A program made the translations under genes and the position numbers. From contig ONCG01000002.1 in assembly GCA_900316285.1 (NCBI GenBank), forward strand, positions 62,001 to 126,000: 64,000 nt of DNA, read 5' to 3'. Within the stretch, counting starts at the first letter, position 1. The number at the start of each line of letters is the position of its first letter. Positions 27,641-35,954 of the stretch are shown one piece after another. The notes under the pieces were generated by a model. The model had not been told where the DNA came from. It did no database searches and saw only the letters and a list, made by a program, of their open reading frames with translations. The DNA comes from an uncultured Prevotellaceae bacterium. GTDB lineage: Bacteria > Bacteroidota > Bacteroidia > Bacteroidales > Bacteroidaceae.

Positions 27641-29047
27641 ATGAACAGATATCTTGCCCTCATCATAGCCGTGCTCTCGGGAGCAGAAATGCAAGCCTTC
27701 CAGCTCGCACCGCGACTGGTCGTCAACATCACCATCGACCAGCTACGCACCGACTATCTCGAAGCATTCACCCCACTCTACACCGCCGACGGCTTCCGAA
27801 AGCTGCTCGGCCAAGGGGTTACCTACGAGGCGGCAAGCTATCCCTATGAACCCGTCGACCGTGCGTCGGCCATCGCCACCATCACCACGGGAACCACTCC
27901 TTACTATCACGGCATCCTCGGTACCCGATGGCTCGACCGTAGCACCCTGCGACCCTTCTTCTGTGTCGACGACCCGCAACACTATGCTTCTCCACAAAAG
28001 CTCACCACCTCGACCATAGGCGACGAGCTGAAGGTGAGCACACACGGTGCCGCTATCATCTGGAGCGTAGCAGCCAACAAGGAATGTGCCATTCTGGCAG
28101 CAGGCCACGCAGCCGACGGAGCGTTGTGGATCGACGAAAGTCAGAACCGCTGGCGCACCTCTACCTACTATTCAGCCACCATCCCCGAGTGGTTAAAGGT
28201 TTCCGCGAACATCAAGCAGGAACTCGCTAAGAATAAGCAACTTACGAACGACGAAGTTGCCAATATGGCGCTAAAGACCATCACCAGCACGGCGATGGGT
28301 GCCGACGACGTGAGCGACATGATCTCCATCACGCTCTCGGCAACGAAGCCCGATGGAAATATGACAGATTGGCAAACCGAGATGGAGAGCGTCTACATGC
28401 AACTCGACAACACCCTCGGACGCCTCATCACGGGTATCGAGAAAGCGGTGGGCAAGGAGCGAGTGCTGTTTGTCGTCACCAGCACGGGCTATGCCGACGA
28501 CACACCCGGCGACCTCTCGCCCTATCGCATTCCCACGGGCACGTTCTACATCAACCGAACCGCCAACCTGCTCAACATGTTCCTCTCGGCCGTCTACGGC
28601 GAGGGACGATACATCGAGACGTGCTTCGGCAACCAGATGTACGTCAACCACAAACTATTGGAGCAGAAGCGCATCAGCATCTCCGAGCTGTTGCAACGCT
28701 CACAGGACTTCCTCGTGCAGAATGCCGGCGTCGCCGACGTGTTTACCGCCGAGCGACTCCTGGCTGGCAACAACGACATCCTGAAGCTTCGCAACGGCTT
28801 CTCGCCCACGCTGAGCGGCGACATCATCATCAAGGTTGCGCCAGGTTGGCGATTGCTCAACGAAGACACGCAAGAGACATTCTATTCGCGAACGGGATTC
28901 ATCCCCTTCCCCATCATCTTCTACGGAGCGGGAACCGAAGCCGAACACGTGGCCATTCCCGTCACCACCGACCGCATTGCACCCACGATAGCGAAAAGTA
29001 TCCGCATCCGCGCTCCTAATGCATGCACGGCCGAGCCGTTGTTCTAG
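27641..29047 (+). CDS. Alkaline-phosphatase-fold secreted protein, probably catalytically inactive
   Basis: The 468-aa protein has a signal peptide (to about EMQAFQ). The phosphodiesterase / alkaline phosphatase superfamily fold is recognisable: RLVVNITIDQLRTDYLEAF, TTGTTPYYHGILGTRWLD, GRYIETCFGNQ. Compared with PafA-type enzymes, the nucleophile motif T-x-PGH is replaced by EPVDRAS near residue 71. The later metal motif ADHG is replaced by TSTGYADDTPGD. Only the first metal-site Asp (ITIDQ) is obvious. I therefore infer a pseudo-enzyme or one with changed chemistry. It is 3 bp after lnb and 251 bp before secA. Confidence 0.75.
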   Translation: MNRYLALIIAVLSGAEMQAFQLAPRLVVNITIDQLRTDYLEAFTPLYTADGFRKLLGQGVTYEAASYPYEPVDRASAIATITTGTTPYYHGILGTRWLDRSTLRPFFCVDDPQHYASPQKLTTSTIGDELKVSTHGAAIIWSVAANKECAILAAGHAADGALWIDESQNRWRTSTYYSATIPEWLKVSANIKQELAKNKQLTNDEVANMALKTITSTAMGADDVSDMISITLSATKPDGNMTDWQTEMESVYMQLDNTLGRLITGIEKAVGKERVLFVVTSTGYADDTPGDLSPYRIPTGTFYINRTANLLNMFLSAVYGEGRYIETCFGNQMYVNHKLLEQKRISISELLQRSQDFLVQNAGVADVFTAERLLAGNNDILKLRNGFSPTLSGDIIIKVAPGWRLLNEDTQETFYSRTGFIPFPIIFYGAGTEAEHVAIPVTTDRIAPTIAKSIRIRAPNACTAEPLF

Positions 29048-29145
29048 AAACTTGTCACTTGAAACTAGACGCTCGACCCGTAGGGGCGCTTTCGTAGCGA
29101 AGCGGAGAAAGAACTAGAATCTAGAAACTAGAATCTAGAAACTAT
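29045..29145. repeat. Composite repeat with CTAGAAACT flanks
   Basis: TCTAGAAACTTGTCACTTGA and relatives lead into GCTCGACCCGTAGGGGCGCT then TTCGTAGCGAAGCGGAG; AACTAGAATCTAGAAACT units follow. The first unit overlaps the stop codon of the upstream gene. The core variant CCCGTAGGGG replaces GACGCGAAGCGG of other copies but keeps the pairing. Confidence 0.7.
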
Positions 29146-29202
29146 TTTCTCCCATTTTTTCTTTTTTAATTTAATAATGTGCAGATTACGAAATTTTATT
29201 CG

Positions 29203-29210
29203 TAATTTTG
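29203..29210 (+). promoter_or_regulatory. -7 box for secA
   Basis: TAATTTTG stands 88 bp upstream of secA. The leader carries a hairpin ACACAC-CCCC-GTGTGT at 29227-29242, which might act in control of secA; this is untested. Confidence 0.6.
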
Positions 29211-29298
29211 CAGCCGCTAAGGTGATACACACCCCCGTGTGTGGCATTTCCCAATCGGCATTTAGGATTGAAACAACAAAATAAGTAACGATAAAAAG

Positions 29299-32200
29299 AT
29301 GAATTTCAACAAATTTCTCAAGTCACTCTTCGGCGACAAATCGGTGCGTGACATGAAACTCATTCAGCCTCTCGTGGAAGAGGTGAAGAAAGTGTATCCC
29401 GAAATCGAGGTGCTGAGCAACGACGAGCTTCGCGCCAAGACCAAGGAGATACAGAAGTACGTGCAGGACTCGGCACGTGAGAAGAAGGAAAAGATTGAAG
29501 AACTCAAGGCCACCATCGAGGATACCCCGCTCGACGAGCGCGAAGCCATCTTCAACCAAATCGACAAACTCGACAAGGAAGCGCTCGAGATATACGAGAA
29601 GGCGCTCGATGAGGTGATGCCCGTTGCCTTCAGCATTGTGAAGGAGACGGCTCGCCGCTTTGCCGAGAACGAGGAGACCATCGTCACGGCTACCGACTTC
29701 GACCGTGAGCTGGCTGCCGACCCAAAGAAGGACTTCATCACCATCGACGGCGACAAGGCCATCTACCATAACCACTGGACGGCTGGTGGCAACGACCTGA
29801 AGTGGGAGATGATTCACTACGACGTGCAGCTCTTCGGCGGTATCGCCCTGCATCAGGGTAAGATTGCTGAGATGGCAACGGGTGAAGGTAAAACCCTCGT
29901 GGCTACCCTGCCCGTATTCCTCAACGCCCTCACCGGAAACGGTGTGCATGTCGTGACCGTGAACGACTATCTGGCCAAGCGTGACTCCGAGTGGATGGGA
30001 CCGCTCTATATGTTCAACGGACTCAGCGTCGACTGTATCGACAAGCACCGTCCAAACTCCGACGAGCGCCGTCGCGCCTATAATGCCGACATCACCTTCG
30101 GTACGAACAACGAGTTCGGCTTCGACTATCTGCGCGACAACATGGCATCCTCACCGCAGGACCTCGTGCAGCGCCGACACAACTACGCTATCGTCGACGA
30201 GGTCGACTCCGTCTTGATCGATGATGCTCGTACGCCTCTCATCATCTCTGGACCCGTGCCTAAGGGCGACGACCAGATGTTCGAGGAGTATCAGCCACTG
30301 GTGGAACGCCTCGTCGACGTGCAGCGCAAGCTTGCCACACAGTATCTGGCCGATGCCAAGCAGAAGATTACCAACGGACAGGCTCTCCTCGAGCAAGGAC
30401 AGAAGAAGGAAGGACAGGAGATGCTCGACGAGGGCTTCGTGTCGCTCTTCCGCTCCTACAAGTGTATGCCGAAGAACAAGCCGCTCATCAAGTATCTTTC
30501 AGAGGAAGGCATCAAGGCTGGCATGCTCAAGACGGAGGAGATGTTCATGGAGAACAACAACCGCCGTATGCCCGAAGCCGTAGCACCGCTCTACTTTGTC
30601 GTGGAAGAGAAGCTCAACTCGTGTGAACTCACCGATAAGGGTACCGACTGGCTGGCCGCACAGGTGAACGACCGCGACCTCTTCGTGCTGCCTGACATCA
30701 CGTCGCAGCTCTCAGCCCTCGAAGCCGACAAGACGCTGAGCGAAGAGGAACGCATCGACAAGAAGGACGAGCTGCTCAACCACTATGCCGTACAGAGCGA
30801 GCGCGTGCACACCATTCGCCAGCTGCTGAAGGCTTATTGCATGTTCAACAAGGACGACGAATACGTGGTCATCGACGGCGAGGTGAAAATCGTCGACGAG
30901 CAGACGGGGCGTATCATGGAAGGTCGCCGCTGGAGCGACGGTCTGCATCAGGCCGTTGAAGCCAAGGAGCACGTGAAGGTGGAGGCCGCTACACAGACCT
31001 TCGCTACCATCACCCTGCAGAACTACTTCCGCATGTACCACAAGCTCGCAGGTATGACCGGTACGGCTTCTACCGAGGCAGGTGAGTTCTGGGACATCTA
31101 CAAGCTCGACGTGGTGGAGATTCCTACGAACAAACCCGTCATCCGTAACGACCAGGACGACCGCGTCTACAAGACCGCACGTGAAAAGTATCGTGCCGTC
31201 ATCGACGAAATCGTGGAGATGCGCGCTAACGGACGTCCCTGCCTCGTGGGTACTACATCGGTGGAGATTTCCGAGATGCTCTCGAAGATGCTCTCCATGC
31301 GTAAGATTCCTCACCAGGTGTTGAACGCCAAACTCCACCAGAAGGAGGCCGACATCGTGGCTCTTGCTGGTCAGTCGACAAACGGAACGGCTTACGTCTC
31401 GCTCGACGGGAAGGCCTTCTGCGACAAACCGTCTGCCCTGCGCCACAACCAAGAGCTCTCCGAGACCGATAAGAAGTATGCCAACGAAGATACGACCGTC
31501 GTGCGCGAAGAGCAGCGCCTGCTGGGTGCCGTCACGATTGCAACCAACATGGCCGGTCGTGGTACCGATATCAAGCTCTCCAACGACGTGAAGGCTGCCG
31601 GTGGTCTGGCCATCATTGGTACAGAACGCCACGAGAGCCGCCGTGTAGACCGTCAGTTGCGTGGTCGTGCCGGACGTCAGGGCGACCCGGGCTCCAGCGT
31701 ATTCTACGTTTCACTCGAAGATAAGCTCATGCGTCTGTTCGGCTCTGAGCGCATCGCCTCTGTAATGGACCGTCTGGGCTTCAAGGAGGGCGAGCGCATC
31801 GAGAGTGGTATGATCACCAAGAACATCGAGCGCGCACAGAAGAAGGTTGAGGAGAACAACTTCGGTATTCGTAAGCACTTGCTCGAATACGACGATGTGA
31901 TGAACAAGCAGCGCACCGTTGTCTACGAGAAGCGCCGTCACGCCCTGATGGGTGAGCGTATCGGTATGGATATCGCCAACATCATCTGGGACCGCACCAT
32001 CAACATCATCGACAACAACGACTATCAAGGATGCCGCGAGCAGTTCCTGAAGGTGCTCTCGATGGAGTGTCCGTTCACAAGCGAGGAGTTCATCAACACC
32101 AGCCGCGACCAGCTCTACGAGCAGGCCTTCCAAGCTGCTATGCATGCTTTCACACGCAAGACCGAGCGTCTGCAGTCAGTGGCATGGCCCGTCATCAAGC

Positions 32201-32793
32201 AGGTGTTCGAGAATCAGGGTGAGATGTATGAGCGCATCCTCGTGCCCGTCACCGACGGCAAGCGCGTCTACAACATCCCGTGCAACCTGCGTGAGGCCTA
32301 CGACACCGAGGCGAAGTCGGTAGTGAAGCAGTTCGAGAAGACCATCATGCTTCACATCATCGACGACTGCTGGAAGGAGAACCTGCGCCAGCTCGACGAG
32401 CTTCGTCACTCGGTACAGAACGCCTCCTACGAGCAGAAAGACCCGTTGCTCATCTTCAAACTCGAGAGTGCCAAGCTCTTCGACGATATGGTGAACGACA
32501 TGAACAACCGCATCTCATCCATCCTCACACGCGGACAGATTCCCGAAATGGAACAGCAGGAGGTGCGCGAGGCCGCGCCCGAACAGCGTTCACAACGCTA
32601 CAACGAGCAGCGTGGCAACGAGCTCGTCGATCCGAACCAAGAGGCCGCCGCTCACACAGATACCCGTGGTGGAGCCCAGCAGCAACAGCGTCGCCAGCCC
32701 ATCGTGAAGGACAAGATGCCCGGCCGCAACGATCCCTGTCCTTGCGGAAGCGGTAAGAAGTTCAAGAACTGTCACGGCCGCGGTGTCGTGTAA
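29299..32793 (+). CDS. secA: Preprotein translocase ATPase SecA
   Basis: This 1164-aa motor drives proteins through SecYEG. Walker A appears in [14 protein letters not shown], the DEAD-like box in [15 protein letters not shown], and the second nucleotide domain in [11 protein letters not shown] and [12 protein letters not shown]. The C-terminus has the zinc motif [16 protein letters not shown]. It is longer than E. coli SecA (about 900 aa), mostly through insertions in the preprotein cross-linking and first nucleotide domains (residues about 60-100 and 345-480), as is usual in Bacteroidota. It is transcribed from its own promoter after lnb and the phosphatase-like gene. Confidence 0.97.
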   Translation: MNFNKFLKSLFGDKSVRDMKLIQPLVEEVKKVYPEIEVLSNDELRAKTKEIQKYVQDSAREKKEKIEELKATIEDTPLDEREAIFNQIDKLDKEALEIYEKALDEVMPVAFSIVKETARRFAENEETIVTATDFDRELAADPKKDFITIDGDKAIYHNHWTAGGNDLKWEMIHYDVQLFGGIALHQGKIAEMATGEGKTLVATLPVFLNALTGNGVHVVTVNDYLAKRDSEWMGPLYMFNGLSVDCIDKHRPNSDERRRAYNADITFGTNNEFGFDYLRDNMASSPQDLVQRRHNYAIVDEVDSVLIDDARTPLIISGPVPKGDDQMFEEYQPLVERLVDVQRKLATQYLADAKQKITNGQALLEQGQKKEGQEMLDEGFVSLFRSYKCMPKNKPLIKYLSEEGIKAGMLKTEEMFMENNNRRMPEAVAPLYFVVEEKLNSCELTDKGTDWLAAQVNDRDLFVLPDITSQLSALEADKTLSEEERIDKKDELLNHYAVQSERVHTIRQLLKAYCMFNKDDEYVVIDGEVKIVDEQTGRIMEGRRWSDGLHQAVEAKEHVKVEAATQTFATITLQNYFRMYHKLAGMTGTASTEAGEFWDIYKLDVVEIPTNKPVIRNDQDDRVYKTAREKYRAVIDEIVEMRANGRPCLVGTTSVEISEMLSKMLSMRKIPHQVLNAKLHQKEADIVALAGQSTNGTAYVSLDGKAFCDKPSALRHNQELSETDKKYANEDTTVVREEQRLLGAVTIATNMAGRGTDIKLSNDVKAAGGLAIIGTERHESRRVDRQLRGRAGRQGDPGSSVFYVSLEDKLMRLFGSERIASVMDRLGFKEGERIESGMITKNIERAQKKVEENNFGIRKHLLEYDDVMNKQRTVVYEKRRHALMGERIGMDIANIIWDRTINIIDNNDYQGCREQFLKVLSMECPFTSEEFINTSRDQLYEQAFQAAMHAFTRKTERLQSVAWPVIKQVFENQGEMYERILVPVTDGKRVYNIPCNLREAYDTEAKSVVKQFEKTIMLHIIDDCWKENLRQLDELRHSVQNASYEQKDPLLIFKLESAKLFDDMVNDMNNRISSILTRGQIPEMEQQEVREAAPEQRSQRYNEQRGNELVDPNQEAAAHTDTRGGAQQQQRRQPIVKDKMPGRNDPCPCGSGKKFKNCHGRGVV

Positions 32794-32804
32794 GCCTCAT
32801 CACG

Positions 32805-32884
32805 TCTAAGGAATCTGGGAATGAAGGAATACCAACCGTCCTCCCCCTATCGGCATCAATTCCTTTGTTCCCATATTCCTTAGA
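32805..32884. repeat. Long inverted repeat after secA
   Basis: Arms of 26 bp (32805-32830 and 32859-32884) differ at only a few positions; the left arm reads TCTAAGGAATCTGGGAATGA then AGGAAT. The loop is 28 nt. It starts 11 bp after the secA stop. There is no clear T run, so it may be a repeat element or an mRNA 3' stabiliser more than a simple terminator. Confidence 0.7.
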
Positions 32885-33036
32885 ATGAATAAACCAATAA
32901 TCGGAACTTAATTGTAATAATTCCCCTCATCCCGTTCAAATAACAATCCTGTTTCTGAACTAAATTTCCGGTAATTCCTGGCAATTTCTTTCCGATATAT
33001 CCCTAAACTCTAAACCCTCAACTCTCAACTAAACTC

Positions 33037-33789
33037 ATGGTCGGCATTAACATCAGCAACTTGAAGAAATCGTTCGGCGAAAATGTAGCCGTCGACATCG
33101 AACATTTTGAAATACACAAAGGCGACATGCTTGGTCTCGTTGGCAACAACGGAGCCGGCAAGACCACCCTCTTCCGCCTACTGCTCGACTTGCTCGAGGC
33201 TGACGAGGGAGAAATCGGAATGCTCCACTCTTCTCCTTCCCTTCCTACTGGTGAGGGTCAGAGTGAGGCTCCCATCAACCCCGCCAAGAGCGAGGAATGG
33301 AAACAATTTACTGGAGCCTACATCGATGAGGCATTCCTCATAGAGTTCCTCACACCCGAAGAATACTTCCAGTTTGTGGCTCAGGCCAACGGAATGACGC
33401 AGGAGGAGACCGACGAGCGTCTGAAGCCCTTCGAGCACTTCATGCAAGGCGAGATTCTCGGGCAGAAGAAACTCATCCGTGACCTCAGCGCAGGTAACAA
33501 GCAGAAAGTGGGTATCATCTCCACGATGCTCTCACGGCCCGACCTGATCATTCTCGACGAGCCGTTCAACTTTCTCGACCCTTCGTCGCAGATTATCATC
33601 AAGCGGTTGCTCAAAGAGTATCACGACACCACTGGTGCCACCATCCTCATCTCCAGTCACAACCTGCAACACACCATCGACATCTCCACCCGCATCGCCC
33701 TCCTCGAGAAAGGTCACATCGTGAAAGACCTTCAGAACGAGGCAGGCAGCGCCGAGGCCGAACTCGAACAATACTTCAGCGTCGAGTAA
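33037..33789 (+). CDS. ABC transporter ATP-binding protein with in-frame repeat insertion
   Basis: The 250-aa ATPase has Walker A GNNGAGKTT, Q-loop equivalent TGAYIDEAFLIE, signature LSAGNKQKVG (a variant of LSGGQ), Walker B LIILDEPFNFLDP and switch ISSHN. Between the Walker A helix and the Q-loop, residues about 62-85 (MLHSSPSLPTGEGQSEAP and on) have no counterpart in the family; their DNA resembles a common GGTGAGGG palindrome. The family usually pairs with an exporter-type permease such as DUF5687, but no permease gene is adjacent. The start ATG follows CTCAACT-type repeats. Substrate unknown. Confidence 0.85.
   Translation: MVGINISNLKKSFGENVAVDIEHFEIHKGDMLGLVGNNGAGKTTLFRLLLDLLEADEGEIGMLHSSPSLPTGEGQSEAPINPAKSEEWKQFTGAYIDEAFLIEFLTPEEYFQFVAQANGMTQEETDERLKPFEHFMQGEILGQKKLIRDLSAGNKQKVGIISTMLSRPDLIILDEPFNFLDPSSQIIIKRLLKEYHDTTGATILISSHNLQHTIDISTRIALLEKGHIVKDLQNEAGSAEAELEQYFSVE
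33226..33287. repeat. Palindrome-derived insertion inside the ABC ATPase gene
   Basis: CTTCTCCTTCCCTTCCTACT then GGTGAGGGTCAGAGTGAGGC forms an imperfect hairpin (CCCTTCC-TACT-GGTGAGGG). Similar C-rich then G-rich hairpins lie at 33793-33816 and 49430-49460 between genes. The inserted codons read SSPSLPTGEGQSEAP. Confidence 0.5.
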
Positions 33790-33907
33790 AGCCCCCCTCA
33801 ATCCCCCGAGGGGGAAGATGAAGTACCTTGCGAGTACCCTGCGTGATCCGTAGGACGGGGTGGTAGCGAAGACGGCTATCATCTATTGCAAGCCTCCGTT
33901 CATATAC

Positions 33908-33946
33908 AACGCGCCCCACTACTTTACATAAGTAGCAGGGCGCGTT
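33908..33946 (+). terminator. Hairpin, probable terminator of the ABC gene
   Basis: Stem AACGCGCCC/GGGCGCGTT with an inner CTACTT/AAGTAG stem is followed by CATTTTCATTTC. It is 119 bp from the gene end, so the role is likely but not certain. Confidence 0.55.
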
Positions 33947-34055
33947 CATTTTCATTTCAGCCTCGCTGGCTTATGGCCGCATCAACTCTTCATTCACCAA
34001 CTTTGTCACATCTTGTATCATTCCTTTTAAATCCGATTCCATCGAATCACACAAA

Positions 34056-34363
34056 TCATTGCTTTTATCGCAGTAAAGTAATGCTTTGGTGCTTGCAAAG
34101 CATTGCTCTTGTTTGGCTAGAGTAATGCTCCCGTTCAGTAAATTAACTTAATTTGTGCGGTAAATTAACTTAATTTGATGAGTAAATTAACTTATTTTAC
34201 TGAATAAATTAAGTTAATTTGCTGAATAAAATAACTTAATTTACTGAACAAATTAACCGAAATTGCAAAATGAACTCAGTTTTCTCGAATAACGGGAGTA
34301 TTGCTTTAGAAGCACGAAAGCAATGAGATAGAGGAATGAAAGCAATGAAAAAGACAAACGAAA
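34056..34363. repeat. 22-bp tandem array C (14 units, mixed cores)
   Basis: Units begin at 34056, 34078, 34100, 34122, 34144, 34166, 34188, 34210, 34232, 34254, 34276, 34298, 34320 and 34342. The first four have [GT][TC]A[AT]TGCT cores; the next five switch to TAA[CG]TTAATTT with flanking TAAAT; 34254 and 34276 are transitional; then 34298-34342 return to G[TC]A[AT]TG. Spacing stays at exactly 22 bp through both switches. AAATTAASTTAATTT is itself palindromic except at its centre. Confidence 0.88.
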
Positions 34364-34370
34364 GGATCCA

Positions 34371-34593
34371 CATGTAGGGGCAGACTCCCGTGTCTGCCCG
34401 TCCAACAACCGCATCCACACGTAGGGGCAGGCTCCTGTGTCTGCCCGCCCAACAACCGCATCCAACCGTAGGGGCAGACCCCTGTGTCTGCCCGCCTTAA
34501 CAAACGTACACAGGGAAGGTGGATAACGACAACCGCAAATAACGGCAAGTGGAAAACAAACACAACGGGCAGACACGGGGGGCTGCCCCTACG
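34371..34593. repeat. 47-bp GTAGGGGCAG hairpin repeats
   Basis: Three direct copies have GTAGGGGCAG at 34374, 34421 and 34468 (47 bp apart). Each folds as GGGGCAGAC-N-GTCTGCCC and ends with CCAACAACCGCATCC. A fourth, inverted copy closes the block at 34566-34593 (CGGGCAGACACGGGG then CTGCCCCTAC). It begins 8 bp after array C. Confidence 0.8.
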
Positions 34594-34730
34594 CATTAAG
34601 AGAATCAACCAAAGGAGTTGGAGGGGACATACCGATTTATGAACAAAATAAGGAAAACGGATGATATTCAGGACTCATTACACGGACCATTTGCGTACAT
34701 GAAATGTTGCTCAGCAGGCTTAAGAAAAAA

Positions 34731-34773
34731 GCGATGGGAAGACAAACGGAATCGTCCGTCGTCTTCCCATCGC
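34731..34773 (-). terminator. Terminator of the pheT-yebC-TSCPD operon
   Basis: A perfect 13-bp stem GCGATGGGAAGAC/GTCTTCCCATCGC plus an inner ACGGA/TCCGT is followed on the minus strand by TTTTTTCTTA. Confidence 0.85.
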
Positions 34774-34804
34774 TGTTGTTGTGTATAAGAGTGAAGAACG
34801 GGGG

Positions 34805-35059
34805 TTAGCCCAGCGCTTCTTCAAGTGCATGCGACAACTGGTCGGGGCAACTGGTGCCCTTGTTGCCACAGGTGATGCCGCGGAGCATGTCCTTCACCTC
34901 TTGTGCCTTCCGGCCTTTCACCAGCGTGCAGATGCCTTTCAGGTTGCCGTTGCAACCACCCTCAAACCGGAGGTCCTCAATGACTCCGTCGTCGCTGACG
35001 ACCACATCGATCATACGACTACACGTGCCCTGAGTCTGATATTGTACATGCTTGCTCAT
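34805..35059 (-). CDS. TSCPD domain protein (TIGR03905 family)
   Basis: The protein is 84 aa from the ATG at 35059 (MSKHVQYQTQGTCSRMIDVV); the open frame goes 24 codons further up without similarity. Conserved marks are FEGGCNGNLKGI, the cysteine pair ITCGNKGTSCPDQL that gives the TSCPD name, and CSRMI. A related domain is found in ribonucleotide reductases, where it binds zinc or helps assembly. The free-standing form has no settled function. It is last in the pheT-yebC row and is followed by a strong terminator. Confidence 0.88.
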   Translation of the reverse strand: MSKHVQYQTQGTCSRMIDVVVSDDGVIEDLRFEGGCNGNLKGICTLVKGRKAQEVKDMLRGITCGNKGTSCPDQLSHALEEALG

Positions 35060-35170
35060 AGAGAGTACCTTGTTTTTAGTTTCACATCGAAAAGCACGAA
35101 AATCGCTAAAGACATGATTTGCTATGAACAATCTGTCAGGATTTCGGCTCTTTCGATGCCGCCTCGATGC

Positions 35171-35905
35171 TTACTCCTCCACTTCAGGCTTCATGTTCGT
35201 GTAGACCGTCTGCACGTCGTCGAAGTCCTCCAGACGCTCAATCATCTTGTCGATGGTCTCGCGCTGCTCGGGAGTAACGTCCTTCAGGTCGTTAGGAATA
35301 CGTGTGAACTCAGCACCCGTCACCTCAAAACCGTTCTCCTCGAGGTGCTTTTGAATGGCACCGAACGACGAGGGGTCGCCATAGATGGTGATGGAGTTTT
35401 CCTCTTCGTCCTCGTCGAACTCGTCTTCTACGCCGTAGTCGATCAGGTCGAGAATCATCTCGTCCATATCCAGACCGTCCTTCTTCTTGAAGGTGAACAC
35501 AGCCTTGTGGTCAAACAAGAAGCTCAGCGAGCCCTGAGTGCCCAGGTTACCATTAAACTTGTTGAACACCGAGCGCACATCGCCCACGGTGCGGGTGGTG
35601 TTGTCGGTGAGGGTTTCCACGAAGATGGCGATGCCGTGAGGGCCATAGCCTTCGTAGTTCACTTCCTTGTAGTCGCTCTGGTCCTTGCCCATAGCGTTCT
35701 TGATGGCACGCTCGATGTTGTCCTTCGGCATGTTCTCGCGCTTGGCGTTAGCAATGATGGCGCGCAACGCGGGGTTCATGTCGGGTTCGGGACCGCCAGC
35801 CTTCACGGCAATGGCAATCTGCTTACCAATCTTGGTGAATGTCTTGGCCATGTGGCCCCATCTCTTCAGCTTTGCAGCTTTACGGTATTCAAATGCTCTT
35901 CCCAT
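35171..35905 (-). CDS. yebC: YebC/PmpR family protein
   Basis: The 244-aa protein has the family N-terminus MGRAFEYRKAAKLKRWG and MAKTFTKIGKQI, then ANAKRENMPKDNIERAIKNA and YEGYGPHGIAIFVE. The C-terminal half is acidic (GVEDEFDEDEEEN). YebC proteins were described as transcriptional regulators; some are now linked to relieving ribosome stalling. It lies 49 bp downstream of pheT. Length is normal. Confidence 0.95.
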   Translation of the reverse strand: MGRAFEYRKAAKLKRWGHMAKTFTKIGKQIAIAVKAGGPEPDMNPALRAIIANAKRENMPKDNIERAIKNAMGKDQSDYKEVNYEGYGPHGIAIFVETLTDNTTRTVGDVRSVFNKFNGNLGTQGSLSFLFDHKAVFTFKKKDGLDMDEMILDLIDYGVEDEFDEDEEENSITIYGDPSSFGAIQKHLEENGFEVTGAEFTRIPNDLKDVTPEQRETIDKMIERLEDFDDVQTVYTNMKPEVEE

Positions 35906-35954
35906 ATTATTTATTTATTTGATAATTTTACAATTGATCATTGATAATTATAGA

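Larger units (their letters stand above)
33790..34804. other. 1-kb gene-free region made of repeats
   Basis: I find no credible gene here. In order it holds: a C/G-rich hairpin just after the ABC gene (33793-33816), a strong hairpin at 33908-33946, the 22-bp array at 34056-34363, the 47-bp hairpin repeats at 34371-34593, and the terminator at 34731-34773. Short open frames across 34236-34608 are by-products of the repeats. Confidence 0.75.

Noticed and set aside
34236..34608. Three overlapping open frames rich in GRADTG and GQT peptides
   Set aside because: They are translations of the 47-bp GTAGGGGCAG repeats.
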